From positions 1-64,000 of the forward strand of contig NZ_CANMAX010000008.1 in the NCBI RefSeq assembly GCF_947495995.1: DNA of 64,000 bases, given 5' to 3'. Below the pieces are notes generated by a model. It was not told the origin of the DNA and made no database searches. It worked only from the letters and a program-made list of their open reading frames with translations. The DNA is from an uncultured Tenacibaculum sp. Lineage in GTDB: Bacteria > Bacteroidota > Bacteroidia > Flavobacteriales > Flavobacteriaceae. The translations under genes and the position numbers were made by a program. Of this stretch, positions 1-8,874 are shown piece after piece (positions within the stretch are counted from its first letter, which is position 1; every line of letters begins with the position of its first letter).

Positions 1-224
1 CTTTTCAATCCCACCAAACTTTTAAACCAAAAAATTACACTTTTTTTGAAAGTTTTTCATAATAAACAACTAATCAACGATTTGTGATTTTGACTTTTTT
101 GAACTAAATAAACAAACTAAAAATAATAATAGAAAATGAAGGGATTTTAAGTAATGTCAATGTTTCTTTAAAACATCAAAAAATAAATAAATGAAGTACT
201 TTTTATCTCTTTTTATCCCAAGAA
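1..224. other. AT-rich non-coding window edge
   Basis: I see no gene, hairpin or promoter that I can support here. It is very AT-rich and lies downstream of the minus-strand DUF4294 gene. The neighbour on the left is outside the window. Confidence 0.5.
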
Positions 225-953
225 TTACTTCTTCTTTTTCTTCTTCTTGCGTTTTTTACGCATCTTAGCAAACATCTCCTTATACTTTTCTACATTAATC
301 TCTCCTCTCCTACTCTCTAAAATCTTATAAGAATCTATTTCTAGTTTTGAAGGCTGTGGTTCTAATGACTCATCTATGAATGCTCTCTGCAGAACATCTT
401 CTATTAAATAATCTTCATTTACAGATTCAGGATGATATTCATCTTTTAAAGATAGTTTAAAAACATTGGCTGTAGTGTTATACCAAAATGCTTTCCATCC
501 ACTTCTAAACTCCCTAATGTTATTAAAAACGGTCTTGCCTGTTTGACGATGAATCAACTTTATCAGTAAACGACCCTCAGTACGTGTCATCTTCTTTATC
601 TGATCAGTCAACTCCTCCTCCAAATACTTCTGAACGCGCTTAACATATTTGCGCTTCTTTCTCTTCGATTCGATTCTGTTTAATCGTAATTTTAAACTAT
701 CAATTCGCTTTGACGCTAAAGCAGCATATGGATATGCTTTAAAAACCTTCTTACGAAACCAATAATAGTAATTCATATCAACTCGTGATTTGAATTTATG
801 TTTTGGCAACACAGGAACCTCTTCTAACTTTATCATTAATGTGTCTCCATCTTTCACTAAGAAATAATCTTCAGAAAAATCTGGGATAGAATCTTTGATT
901 TGAGCATCAAGATTAAAAGAAATTAAAATAAGAAGTAAAAAAAACTTTTTCAT
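225..953 (-). CDS. DUF4294 family secreted protein with polylysine tail
   Basis: A 242-residue exported protein. Residues 1-17 form a signal peptide (MKKFFLLLILISFNLDA). The body resembles the flavobacterial DUF4294 family, recognised by the early segment with KDGDTL and EEVPV, the YYWFRKKVFKAYPYA stretch and the TRTEGRLLIKLIHRQTG stretch. The family has no established function that I know of. The last 15 residues are almost all Lys and Arg, giving an extremely basic C-terminus, which is unusual for an exported protein and could bind nucleic acid, lipid or cell-wall polyanions (inference). It lies alone, co-directional with the downstream-numbered aminotransferase-fold gene but separated from it by a strong terminator at 1000-1029. 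Confidence 0.8.
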   Translation of the reverse strand: MKKFFLLLILISFNLDAQIKDSIPDFSEDYFLVKDGDTLMIKLEEVPVLPKHKFKSRVDMNYYYWFRKKVFKAYPYAALASKRIDSLKLRLNRIESKRKKRKYVKRVQKYLEEELTDQIKKMTRTEGRLLIKLIHRQTGKTVFNNIREFRSGWKAFWYNTTANVFKLSLKDEYHPESVNEDYLIEDVLQRAFIDESLEPQPSKLEIDSYKILESRRGEINVEKYKEMFAKMRKKRKKKKKKK

Positions 954-999
954 GATTCGATAAACGCAAATACGATTCCAAAGTTATTGTTTTTAATTA

Positions 1000-1029
1000 A
1001 AAAACTCGTGATGGATATCACGAGTTTTT
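1000..1029 (-). terminator. Rho-independent terminator of the oxoamine synthase gene
   Basis: Perfect 13-bp stem (AAAAACTCGTGAT at 1000-1012 with ATCACGAGTTTTT at 1017-1029) and GGAT loop, beginning six bases beyond the minus-strand stop codon at 1035. The A-rich flank becomes a U tract on the minus strand. Confidence 0.85.
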
Positions 1030-1034
1030 GTTTT

Positions 1035-2288
1035 TTATGCTGTCATAATAGCTTCTGCTATTCTTTTATACGTTCCGTTGGATAACTTTTCACGTATTGC
1101 AGTAAATGCTGTTATAGTTTCCGATACATCATCTAAAGTATGACGTGCAGTTGGTATTAGTCGTAAAATGATCATTCCTTTAGGAATAACAGGATACACC
1201 ACAATAGAACAGAAAACACCATGATTTTCTCGTAAATCGTGAACCATAGCCATAGCTTCTGGTATATCTCCTTTTAAATATACAGGAGTAATACATGTTT
1301 GTGTAGTTCCTAAATCGAAACCAGCTTCTCTTAATCCAGATTGTAAAGCATTCGTAATATCCCATAACTCATCTTTAAGCTCTGGCATTGTACGAATCAT
1401 ATCTAAACGTTTTAAAGCTCCTTTTACCATTGGCATTGGTAAAGACTTTGCAAACATTTGAGAACGCATATTATATTGTAAGTACTGAACTACATCTTTA
1501 TCTCCAGCGAAAAATGCTCCGATACCAGCCATCGATTTTGCAAAAGTTGCAAAGTACACATCGATACCATCTTGAACTCCTTGCTCGAAACCAGTTCCTC
1601 TTCCACCTTCACCTAATGTTCCGAAACCATGAGCGTCATCTACTAATAATCTGAAATTGTATTTTTCTTTTAAAGCTACAATTTCTCTTAAGCGACCTTG
1701 CTCACCACGCATTCCAAAAACACCTTCAGAAACTAAAAGAATACCTCCTCCAGTTTTCTCAGCCATTTTTGTAGCACGCTTTAAGTTCTTCTCACAACTT
1801 TCTATATCATTATGTCTATATACGAATCTCTTCCCAGCATGTAGTCGAACTCCATCGATAATACATGCATGTGTATCCATATCATAAACAATAATATCAT
1901 CTTTAGAAACTAAAGCATCGATTGCCGAAACCATACCTTGATAACCAAAGTTTACCAAGTATGAAGCTTCTTTACCAACAAATTCTGCACATTCTTGTTC
2001 TAACTGCTCATGGTATTTAGTATGACCAGACATCATTCTAGCTCCCATAGGGTAAGCCATACCGTGTTCGTGAGCAGCTTCTCCATCTATTTTTAAAACT
2101 TCCGGATGATTTGCTAAACCTAAATAATCATTAATACTCCAAGTAACTACAGGTTTTCCATTAAAGCTCATCCTATTTGAAATAGGTCCTTCTAATTTTG
2201 GAAAAACATAATATCCTTCGGCTTTATCGGCCCACTTACCTAAAGGCCCTTTATCACTCTTAATTCTATCAAATAAATCACTTACCAT
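1035..2288 (-). CDS. alpha-oxoamine synthase, serine palmitoyltransferase-like (PLP enzyme)
   Basis: A 417-residue fold-type I PLP enzyme of the alpha-oxoamine synthase family, which condenses an amino acid with an acyl-CoA or acyl-ACP and loses CO2. Visible residues are the PLP-contacting VDDAHGFG segment (Asp217, His220) and the Schiff-base lysine Lys251 in FATFAKSMAG. The length matches the family. Members include serine palmitoyltransferase (sphingolipid base synthesis, known in Bacteroidota), 2-amino-3-ketobutyrate ligase and the cysteate acyltransferase of sulfonolipid synthesis in gliding Bacteroidota. The sequence alone does not decide between these; a role in making the long-chain base of sphingolipids or sulfonolipids is the likely one. 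No lipid gene is adjacent. It has its own promoter (2312-2341) and terminator. Confidence 0.85.
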   Translation of the reverse strand: MVSDLFDRIKSDKGPLGKWADKAEGYYVFPKLEGPISNRMSFNGKPVVTWSINDYLGLANHPEVLKIDGEAAHEHGMAYPMGARMMSGHTKYHEQLEQECAEFVGKEASYLVNFGYQGMVSAIDALVSKDDIIVYDMDTHACIIDGVRLHAGKRFVYRHNDIESCEKNLKRATKMAEKTGGGILLVSEGVFGMRGEQGRLREIVALKEKYNFRLLVDDAHGFGTLGEGGRGTGFEQGVQDGIDVYFATFAKSMAGIGAFFAGDKDVVQYLQYNMRSQMFAKSLPMPMVKGALKRLDMIRTMPELKDELWDITNALQSGLREAGFDLGTTQTCITPVYLKGDIPEAMAMVHDLRENHGVFCSIVVYPVIPKGMIILRLIPTARHTLDDVSETITAFTAIREKLSNGTYKRIAEAIMTA

Positions 2289-2311
2289 ATTAACATTACA
2301 TATTTGGACAG

Positions 2312-2341
2312 CAAAACTAAGTTTTTTTAAGGGTATATCAA
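2312..2341 (-). promoter_or_regulatory. flavobacterial promoter of the oxoamine synthase gene
   Basis: On the minus strand TTG (2339-2341), 19 bp, then TAGTTTTG (2312-2319) fits the Bacteroidota primary-sigma consensus TTG / TAnnTTTG. The -7 box ends 23 bases before the start codon at 2288. Confidence 0.6.
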
Positions 2342-2356
2342 AAACTTAACTAAGAC

Positions 2357-5300
2357 TTACTTTATTTTTATTACCAAATCATTTGTATCTACTAAAGTTC
2401 CTCCTGATAAGTGAACTTTTTCAATGATTCCTCTGTGTACAGCGGTAACTGTAGTTTCCATTTTCATGGCCTCGATTATAAATAACGGTTGATTTTCTTG
2501 TACGATATCTCCTTCTTTTACCAAAACAGAAGATAATAATCCTTGTAACGGCGCTCCAATTTGATTTTCATCATTTGAATCTACTTTTACATTTTCCACT
2601 TTATCAACAGTAATTGAATTGTCTTTGATAGCAACAACTCTCATTTGACCATTAATTTTGAAAAAAACTGTTACATTACCGTTTTCATCGGCATCAGTTT
2701 TATGCACTAAAGAAATTAATACTTTCTTTCCTGATTCTATATCTACCATAATCTCCTCTCCTACATCTAATCCGAAGAAGAAGTTTTTAGTTGGAATATT
2801 CATTACATTTCCAAACTTCAAATGCTTGTTGTATGCATCTGTAAATACTTTTGGATATAATTTAAATGATAAGAAATCTGTAACCTCTAAATCACGTCCC
2901 ATTCCTTTAGAGAAATTCTCTTTGAATTCAGCAAACTCTTTTTCAAAATCAATAGGCGCTAAATGTTCATTTGGTCTTTCTGTATAAGGCTTTTCATTCT
3001 TTAAGATGATCTTTTGTAATTTCTCAGGGAAACCACCTACTGGCTGACCTAAATCTCCTTTAAAGAATCCAATTACAGATTGAGGAAATGAAATTGTTTC
3101 TCCACGTTCTAAAACATCATCAGTAGTTAAATCATTATTAATCATATATTGCGCCATATCTCCTACAACTTTAGAACTTGGCGTTACTTTAATAATATCT
3201 CCAAACATTTGGTTTACTTCACCATACATCTTTGTAACTTCTGTAAACTTATCTTCTAAACCTAAAGCAATTGCTTGACCTTTTAAGTTAGAATACTGTC
3301 CACCAGGAATTTCATGCTCGTACACTTCTCCTGTTCCAGCTTTTAATCCAGATTCGAATGGATAGTAATATCCTCTTACTGTTTCCCAGTAATTAGAATA
3401 TTCTGCAAGTTTTTGTGCATCTAACGGATTTTCTCTTTCATTGAAACGTAACATTTCAACCATAGAGTTAAAGTTTGGTTGAGAAGTTAATCCTGATAAT
3501 CCACCTAAAGCAACATCAACAACATCTACCCCCGCTTCAATTGCTTTCAAATAAGAAGCCGATTGTATTGAAGAAGTATCATGTGTATGTAAATGGATTG
3601 GAATATTAATCTCTGATTTTAATGCTGAAATTAATTCGTAAGCTGCTTTTGGTTTTAATAAACCAGCCATATCTTTTACTCCTAAAATATGAGCACCAGC
3701 ATTTTCAATATCTTTTGCTAATTGAATATAATATTTAAGATCGTATTTTGTTTTACTTGGATTTAAAATATCTCCAGTATAACAAATAGAAGCTTCTGCT
3801 AAACCTTGAGTTTTATTTCGAACATGTTTAATACATGGTTCAATAGATTTCATCCAGTTTAATGAATCGAAAATTCTAAACACATCTACACCTGTTTCCC
3901 AAGACTTTTCTACAAACTTTTCAATTAAATTATCTGGATAAGCGGTATAACCTACTCCGTTTGAACCTCTAATTAACATCTGTAATAATACATTAGGCAT
4001 TGCCTCACGAAGTAATGCAAGTCTTTCCCACGGATTTTCTTGTAAAAATCGCATACAAACATCGAAAGTTGCTCCTCCCCAAACTTCCATACTAAAGATA
4101 TCTGGGAAATTTTTCGCATAACCTTCTGCTACTTTTAGCATGTCTATAGTACGCATTCTAGTTGCTAATAAACTTTGATGCGCATCACGCATGGTAGTAT
4201 CAGTAAAGTGAATCTTCTTTTCTTTCTTTAACCACTCTGCGAATTTTTCTGGGCCTAATTCAGTTAATAAATCTTTGGTTCCTTTTGGATGCTTTTCTAA
4301 TTTAGAAAATGCAGGTATTTTAGGTGTTGGAAATTTGTGAGTCGGATCGATCTTTTTAACATCAGGATTTCCGTTTACTATTACCTCTCCTAAAAAGTTA
4401 ATTATTTTATTTGCTCTGTTTTTCGGCTCATTAAATTCAAAAAGTTTAGGTTCATTTTTAATAAAGTTAACCGTTACTTTTCCTTCTCTAAAAGTTTCAT
4501 GCTTTAAAATATTTTGTAAAAAAGCAATATTAGTCTTTACACCTCTTACTCTAAACTCTATCAAAGCACGTAACATCTTTCTACATGCTCCATCTAAAGT
4601 TCTACTTCTTGCAGAAGCTTTTACCAGCATTGAATCAAAGAATGGAGAAATTTTCACTCCTTGATAAATACTACCCGCATCTAAACGAATTCCAAATCCA
4701 GAAGCACTTCTATAAGTCGTTACAACACCATAATCTGGTTTGAAATCATTTGCTGGATCTTCAGTAGTAATTCTACATTGTAAAGCATAACCATTTACAA
4801 CAATTGATTCTTGACTTGGTATTTTTATTTGTGTATCTGATAATTTATAACCTCCAGCTATAAATAACTGTGTTTTTACTAAATCAATATTTGTTACCAT
4901 TTCAGTAACTGTATGCTCTACCTGAATTCTAGGATTTACTTCAATGAAATAGATACTATTATCTTCATCAACTAAAAATTCGACAGTACCAATATTGTTA
5001 TAATTAACAGCTCCACAAATATCTAATGCATATTGATATAAGTTATCTTTAATTTCTTGTGGTAATCCGTAAGACGGAGCAATTTCAATTACTTTTTGAT
5101 ATCTTCTTTGCACAGAACAGTCTCTTTCAAATAAGTGTACCATGTTTCCATGAGTATCGGCTACAATTTGAATTTCGATATGTTTTGGATTTTCAACAAA
5201 CTTTTCTAAGAAAACTGTATCGTCTCCGAAAGCGTTTAACGCTTCTCTTTGCGCTTCTGGGTAAGCTTTTTTAAGATCATTGGCATTACGAATTACTCTC

Positions 5301-5809
5301 ATACCTCTACCTCCACCACCTGAAGCCGCTTTTAACATTACAGGATAACTAATTTTCTCAGCTTCCTCTAATGCAATTTCAACAGAAGTTAAATCCTTAT
5401 CACTACTTTGAATAATAGGAACATTGTTTGCTACTGCTACTTCTTTAGCGGTTATTTTATCACCCAAAGCTTTTAAAACAGAAACTTTTGGTCCGACAAA
5501 AATAATTCCGTTGTCTTCACATTTCTGTGCGAATTCTGCATTCTCAGATAAGAATCCATATCCTGGGTGAATCGCATCTACATTATTCTCTACAGCAACC
5601 TTAATGATAGCATCAATATCCAAGTAAGGTTTTAAAGGTTCGTTGTCGTCACCAATTTGATAACATTCATCTGCTTTGTACCTGTGTAAAGAATATCGAT
5701 CTTCATAGGTGTAAATTCCAACGGTTTTTATACCTACTTCTACACAGGCTCTAAAAACTCTAATTGCAATTTCCCCTCGATTCGCTACTAAAACTTTGTT
5801 GATTTTCAT
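2357..5809 (-). CDS. pyc: pyruvate carboxylase
   Basis: A 1150-residue single-chain biotin enzyme that carboxylates pyruvate to oxaloacetate with ATP and bicarbonate (anaplerosis, gluconeogenesis). Domains in order are biotin carboxylase (about 1-450, with the glycine-rich KAASGGGGRGMR ATP-grasp loop), carboxyltransferase (about 530-800, opening with FTDTTMRDAHQSL), a PC tetramerisation region, and a biotinyl domain whose biotin lysine is Lys1116 in EAMKM. The reading frame is open for 35 more codons upstream (to 5914), but I choose the ATG at 5807-5809: homologues begin at MKINKVLVANRGEIA, and a good promoter (5852-5883) lies inside the longer frame. It appears monocistronic. Confidence 0.95.
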   Translation of the reverse strand: MKINKVLVANRGEIAIRVFRACVEVGIKTVGIYTYEDRYSLHRYKADECYQIGDDNEPLKPYLDIDAIIKVAVENNVDAIHPGYGFLSENAEFAQKCEDNGIIFVGPKVSVLKALGDKITAKEVAVANNVPIIQSSDKDLTSVEIALEEAEKISYPVMLKAASGGGGRGMRVIRNANDLKKAYPEAQREALNAFGDDTVFLEKFVENPKHIEIQIVADTHGNMVHLFERDCSVQRRYQKVIEIAPSYGLPQEIKDNLYQYALDICGAVNYNNIGTVEFLVDEDNSIYFIEVNPRIQVEHTVTEMVTNIDLVKTQLFIAGGYKLSDTQIKIPSQESIVVNGYALQCRITTEDPANDFKPDYGVVTTYRSASGFGIRLDAGSIYQGVKISPFFDSMLVKASARSRTLDGACRKMLRALIEFRVRGVKTNIAFLQNILKHETFREGKVTVNFIKNEPKLFEFNEPKNRANKIINFLGEVIVNGNPDVKKIDPTHKFPTPKIPAFSKLEKHPKGTKDLLTELGPEKFAEWLKKEKKIHFTDTTMRDAHQSLLATRMRTIDMLKVAEGYAKNFPDIFSMEVWGGATFDVCMRFLQENPWERLALLREAMPNVLLQMLIRGSNGVGYTAYPDNLIEKFVEKSWETGVDVFRIFDSLNWMKSIEPCIKHVRNKTQGLAEASICYTGDILNPSKTKYDLKYYIQLAKDIENAGAHILGVKDMAGLLKPKAAYELISALKSEINIPIHLHTHDTSSIQSASYLKAIEAGVDVVDVALGGLSGLTSQPNFNSMVEMLRFNERENPLDAQKLAEYSNYWETVRGYYYPFESGLKAGTGEVYEHEIPGGQYSNLKGQAIALGLEDKFTEVTKMYGEVNQMFGDIIKVTPSSKVVGDMAQYMINNDLTTDDVLERGETISFPQSVIGFFKGDLGQPVGGFPEKLQKIILKNEKPYTERPNEHLAPIDFEKEFAEFKENFSKGMGRDLEVTDFLSFKLYPKVFTDAYNKHLKFGNVMNIPTKNFFFGLDVGEEIMVDIESGKKVLISLVHKTDADENGNVTVFFKINGQMRVVAIKDNSITVDKVENVKVDSNDENQIGAPLQGLLSSVLVKEGDIVQENQPLFIIEAMKMETTVTAVHRGIIEKVHLSGGTLVDTNDLVIKIK

Positions 5810-5851
5810 TCCTCGTTTTTTGTTGTAATTTGTTCTTGATTTGTTATCCTC

Positions 5852-5883
5852 CAAAGTTAAATCAATTTGATTTTTTTTCTCAA
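5852..5883 (-). promoter_or_regulatory. flavobacterial promoter of pyc
   Basis: Minus-strand TTG (5881-5883), 21 bp, TAACTTTG (5852-5859): both elements of the flavobacterial consensus with suitable spacing, about 42 bases from the chosen pyc start. It decides the start codon because it falls inside the longer open frame. Confidence 0.6.
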
Positions 5884-6070
5884 TAAAAGGTCGTTTTTGT
5901 ATCAATAAAATCAATATTTTAACAAATTCGTAAAATTTGTATCGATAAAAAAACGATTTCGTATTATTTTTTTATCAATTTAACATTTTAGCAAATCCTG
6001 CGTTTACACCAGAAAAATGAAAAACGTTTTCGTAATTTTTAATTTTATTAAATACTCATCTTAAAATACA

Positions 6071-6097
6071 AAAAGATGTCTAAAAAAGACATCTTTT
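6071..6097 (-). terminator. terminator of the Mo hydroxylase operon
   Basis: 10-bp perfect stem AAAAGATGTC (6071-6080) / GACATCTTTT (6088-6097) with a 7-base loop, 22 bases beyond the minus-strand stop codon at 6119. It also separates this operon from pyc. Confidence 0.75.
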
Positions 6098-6118
6098 ATA
6101 TTTAATATGTTTAATAAT

Positions 6119-8281
6119 TTAACTTAAAACTTCACTTTTATCAGCATTAAACTCTTTAATAAAAGGCTGTTTATAAAGTCTACTTTTTAGTGCTTTGTAG
6201 ATTGCATTTGCTACAGCACCACCAGCTGGTGGCAATCCTGGTTCTCCAAGTCCTGTAGGTGACAATTCATTTTTCACAAAATGAACATCTACTTGAGGCG
6301 TTTCATTCATTCTAATTAAACGATAAGTATCGAAATTTTTATGCGAAGGTTTTCCGTTCTCAAAAGATAAATCTCCATACATAGCATGACCGATTCCATC
6401 TAAAACTCCTCCTTGAATTTGATTAATCGCTCCTGTTGGATTAATTAAAATTCCGCAATCTACAGCAGCAGTAATTTTCTTCACAACAGGTAAACCATCT
6501 TTCATTTCTATTTCGGCAACCTCGGCAACATGCGTATTATGACTATAATAAGCAGCAAAACCTTTAAAAACTCCTTCTTTTTGTTCTTTCCAGTTTGATT
6601 TTTCAGCGGCTAATTTTATCGTATTCTCCATTCTCTCTCCTGAGTACTCGATCTTTTCATCTTTAGAACCTTTTACATTCTGCAATAATTCTAATCGTAA
6701 CTCAACTGGATCTTTCTTTAATTCTTCAGCTAATTCATCAAAAAAAGTTTGTTCAGCAAAAGCTAAGAAATTTGTATACGGAGCTCTCCATGCTCCTGTT
6801 GTGATATCACTCTTATAACTTTTTGTAGATACTTTATAATTCGGAATACATCCTGCAGGAAAGAAATTCGGAATTAAATCGTACATATTACTATTAATCG
6901 CTGCTTCTTTTAAATGATATCCTGTTAATTTTCCACCTTTAATTGATGCTGCAATTCTATATTTAATTGCCGGACGATAAATTCCATCTGTCATATCATC
7001 TTCTCTAGAGAAAACAACTTTCACTGGTTTTTTAGCTAGATTTGAGATTTCAGCTGCTTCTAGAGCAAAATCACCATATAATCTTCTTCCAAATCCACCA
7101 CCCATTCTTGTCATTTCAAGATCAATTTCTTCTTCTTTTCTTTTCAATAACTGAGCAACTCTACCAGCTGTCCATTGCGGTGTTTGAATTGGTCCAACTA
7201 AATGAATCTTCTCAGCTGTAACATTAGCGTAAAAATTCATTGGTTCCATACAGTTATGAGGTAAGAAAGGAGAATCGTAAGTTCTTTCTAAAACTTTATC
7301 TGCTTCTGCAAAAGCTTTCTTTACATTTCCATCTTCTCTTCTGGTATCAAATTCTTTTCCGTCTAAAATCTCAATCAATTCTTTGTTATGATCTACGGTA
7401 CTTTCTAAATTTTGATCGTCACTCCAAACAGCTTTCAATGCTTTTTTACCTTTCATAGCTGCCCAAGTATTTGAACCAATTACAGCTATTTTATCTCCAA
7501 ACTTAATTACATCTGAAACTCCATTTACTTTTTTAGCTTCAACATCATCAAAACTCTCTAATTTTTGTCCGAATGCCGGTGGACGAAGTACCGAAGCATA
7601 CACCATTCCATCAGCTTTATAATCTAAACCAAACAAAGGCTTACCTGTAACAATGTTATCTAAATCAACATTTAAAGCATCTTTTCCTATAATCGTATAT
7701 TCTGATGGCTTTTTTAAAGTTACATTTTCTGGAACCTCCAAAGCAGCTGCTTCACTTACAACTTCTCCATAACCTAATGTATCTCCGTTTGCATTTGTTA
7801 TAATTCCTTTTGAAGCTTTACAAGTGTTTGCATCAACTCCCCATTTTGCAGCAGCAGCATTAATTAACATTTGCTTTGTAGTAGCTCCTGTTTGACGTAA
7901 TGCATCCCAACCAAAACGAATTGACTGACTTCCTCCTGCAACCTGACGTTTGTATTCTTTCTTGTTATATTTTGCTTGTGCAACATGCACTTTATCCCAT
8001 TCTACATCTAATTCTTCAGCAATAATCATTGGCATTGCCGTTTTTACTCCTTGACCAATTTCTGGATTTGGAGAAAAAATAGTTACATAACCATTATCTG
8101 CTATTTTGATAAAAGCATTAAAATCGTTGAAATTTAAATTTGCAATATCTACAGCTGGTTTTGCTTCTGGTTTACATGCCGTGAATAAATTAAAACCAAC
8201 TAACATTCCTCCACTTGCTAGCGCTGAAGTTCTTAAAAAGTTTCTTCTACTAAATCTGATATTATTTTGTTCTGTACTCAT
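6119..8281 (-). CDS. molybdopterin-binding subunit of an aldehyde/isoquinoline oxidoreductase
   Basis: A 720-residue large subunit of the xanthine dehydrogenase/aldehyde oxidase superfamily, closest in organisation to the isoquinoline 1-oxidoreductase (IorB) type. The N-terminus carries a Tat-type signal (SRRNFLRTS near residue 10) followed by a hydrophobic segment ending in a Cys (FNLFTACK), so it is exported folded and perhaps lipid-anchored. Cofactor-binding glycine motifs such as TRMGGGFGRR (about residue 395) and the C-terminal GLGEPGLPP with the expected catalytic Glu are visible. It follows the 2Fe-2S subunit gene by 11 bases. No FAD subunit gene is present, as in IorAB enzymes that pass electrons to a cytochrome c. 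The substrate (an aldehyde or N-heterocycle) cannot be told. Confidence 0.88.
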   Translation of the reverse strand: MSTEQNNIRFSRRNFLRTSALASGGMLVGFNLFTACKPEAKPAVDIANLNFNDFNAFIKIADNGYVTIFSPNPEIGQGVKTAMPMIIAEELDVEWDKVHVAQAKYNKKEYKRQVAGGSQSIRFGWDALRQTGATTKQMLINAAAAKWGVDANTCKASKGIITNANGDTLGYGEVVSEAAALEVPENVTLKKPSEYTIIGKDALNVDLDNIVTGKPLFGLDYKADGMVYASVLRPPAFGQKLESFDDVEAKKVNGVSDVIKFGDKIAVIGSNTWAAMKGKKALKAVWSDDQNLESTVDHNKELIEILDGKEFDTRREDGNVKKAFAEADKVLERTYDSPFLPHNCMEPMNFYANVTAEKIHLVGPIQTPQWTAGRVAQLLKRKEEEIDLEMTRMGGGFGRRLYGDFALEAAEISNLAKKPVKVVFSREDDMTDGIYRPAIKYRIAASIKGGKLTGYHLKEAAINSNMYDLIPNFFPAGCIPNYKVSTKSYKSDITTGAWRAPYTNFLAFAEQTFFDELAEELKKDPVELRLELLQNVKGSKDEKIEYSGERMENTIKLAAEKSNWKEQKEGVFKGFAAYYSHNTHVAEVAEIEMKDGLPVVKKITAAVDCGILINPTGAINQIQGGVLDGIGHAMYGDLSFENGKPSHKNFDTYRLIRMNETPQVDVHFVKNELSPTGLGEPGLPPAGGAVANAIYKALKSRLYKQPFIKEFNADKSEVLS

Positions 8282-8292
8282 GATAATTAGAT

Positions 8293-8754
8293 TTAAGACA
8301 TTTTTTTAGCAGCTACAGCTACAGCTTTTTCTATTCTGTTATACGATGCACACCTACAAATGTTTCCATGCATTGCTTCTCTAATTTCTGTTGAAGTAGG
8401 ATTTGGATTTTCTTTTAGAAAAGAAGCAGCAGTCATAATTTGTCCAGCTTGACAATATCCGCATTGTGGAACATCAACTTCTTTCCAAGCTTCTTGTAAA
8501 GGATGATCTCCTTCTTTGGAAAGTCCTTCTATAGTTGTAATTTCTTCTTTATCTAAAATAGAGACTTGTAATTGACAACTTCTAGTAGCTACGCCATCTA
8601 AATGAACAGTACAAGCACCACATTGAGCTATACCGCATCCAAATTTTGTTCCTACTAAATTTAATTCATCTCTTAATATCCAAAGTAAAGGGGTATCTGA
8701 ATCGGCAGTAACTGTAACCAATTCACCGTTGATTTTTAGATTATAGGTTGGCAT
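8293..8754 (-). CDS. 2Fe-2S subunit of the molybdenum hydroxylase
   Basis: A 153-residue protein with two [2Fe-2S] clusters typical of the small subunit of xanthine dehydrogenase-family enzymes. The plant-ferredoxin-type site is CGIAQCGACTVHLDG (about residues 40-54) with a further Cys in TRSCQ; the second all-helical domain has CGYCQAG and CRC(A). It carries electrons from the Mo site of the 720-residue partner encoded 11 bases downstream. It has no signal peptide of its own, so it is probably co-exported with the Tat-bearing large subunit (known for IorAB-type enzymes). Length is normal. First gene of the operon. Confidence 0.92.
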   Translation of the reverse strand: MPTYNLKINGELVTVTADSDTPLLWILRDELNLVGTKFGCGIAQCGACTVHLDGVATRSCQLQVSILDKEEITTIEGLSKEGDHPLQEAWKEVDVPQCGYCQAGQIMTAASFLKENPNPTSTEIREAMHGNICRCASYNRIEKAVAVAAKKMS

Positions 8755-8790
8755 TTATTTGTTGGTTTATAATTGAGGTAAATAAGTTAC

Positions 8791-8820
8791 AAAAAAAATA
8801 GCTACCCGAAAGTAGCTATG
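8791..8820 (-). terminator. terminator of acs
   Basis: On the minus strand an 8-bp stem (ATAGCTAC / GTAGCTAT, 8798-8805 and 8812-8819) with a six-base loop is followed by eight U residues (8791-8798). It lies between acs and the downstream Mo hydroxylase operon and so separates the two. Confidence 0.75.
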
Positions 8821-8874
8821 TTCCTTTTAAGAATTATTTAATACAGTTCTAAACATAAGATAGCGCTAAATAGT

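Noticed and set aside
5810..5914. 35-codon N-terminal extension of pyruvate carboxylase
   Set aside because: It is very basic, not part of the biotin carboxylase family start, and holds a good promoter (5852-5883).
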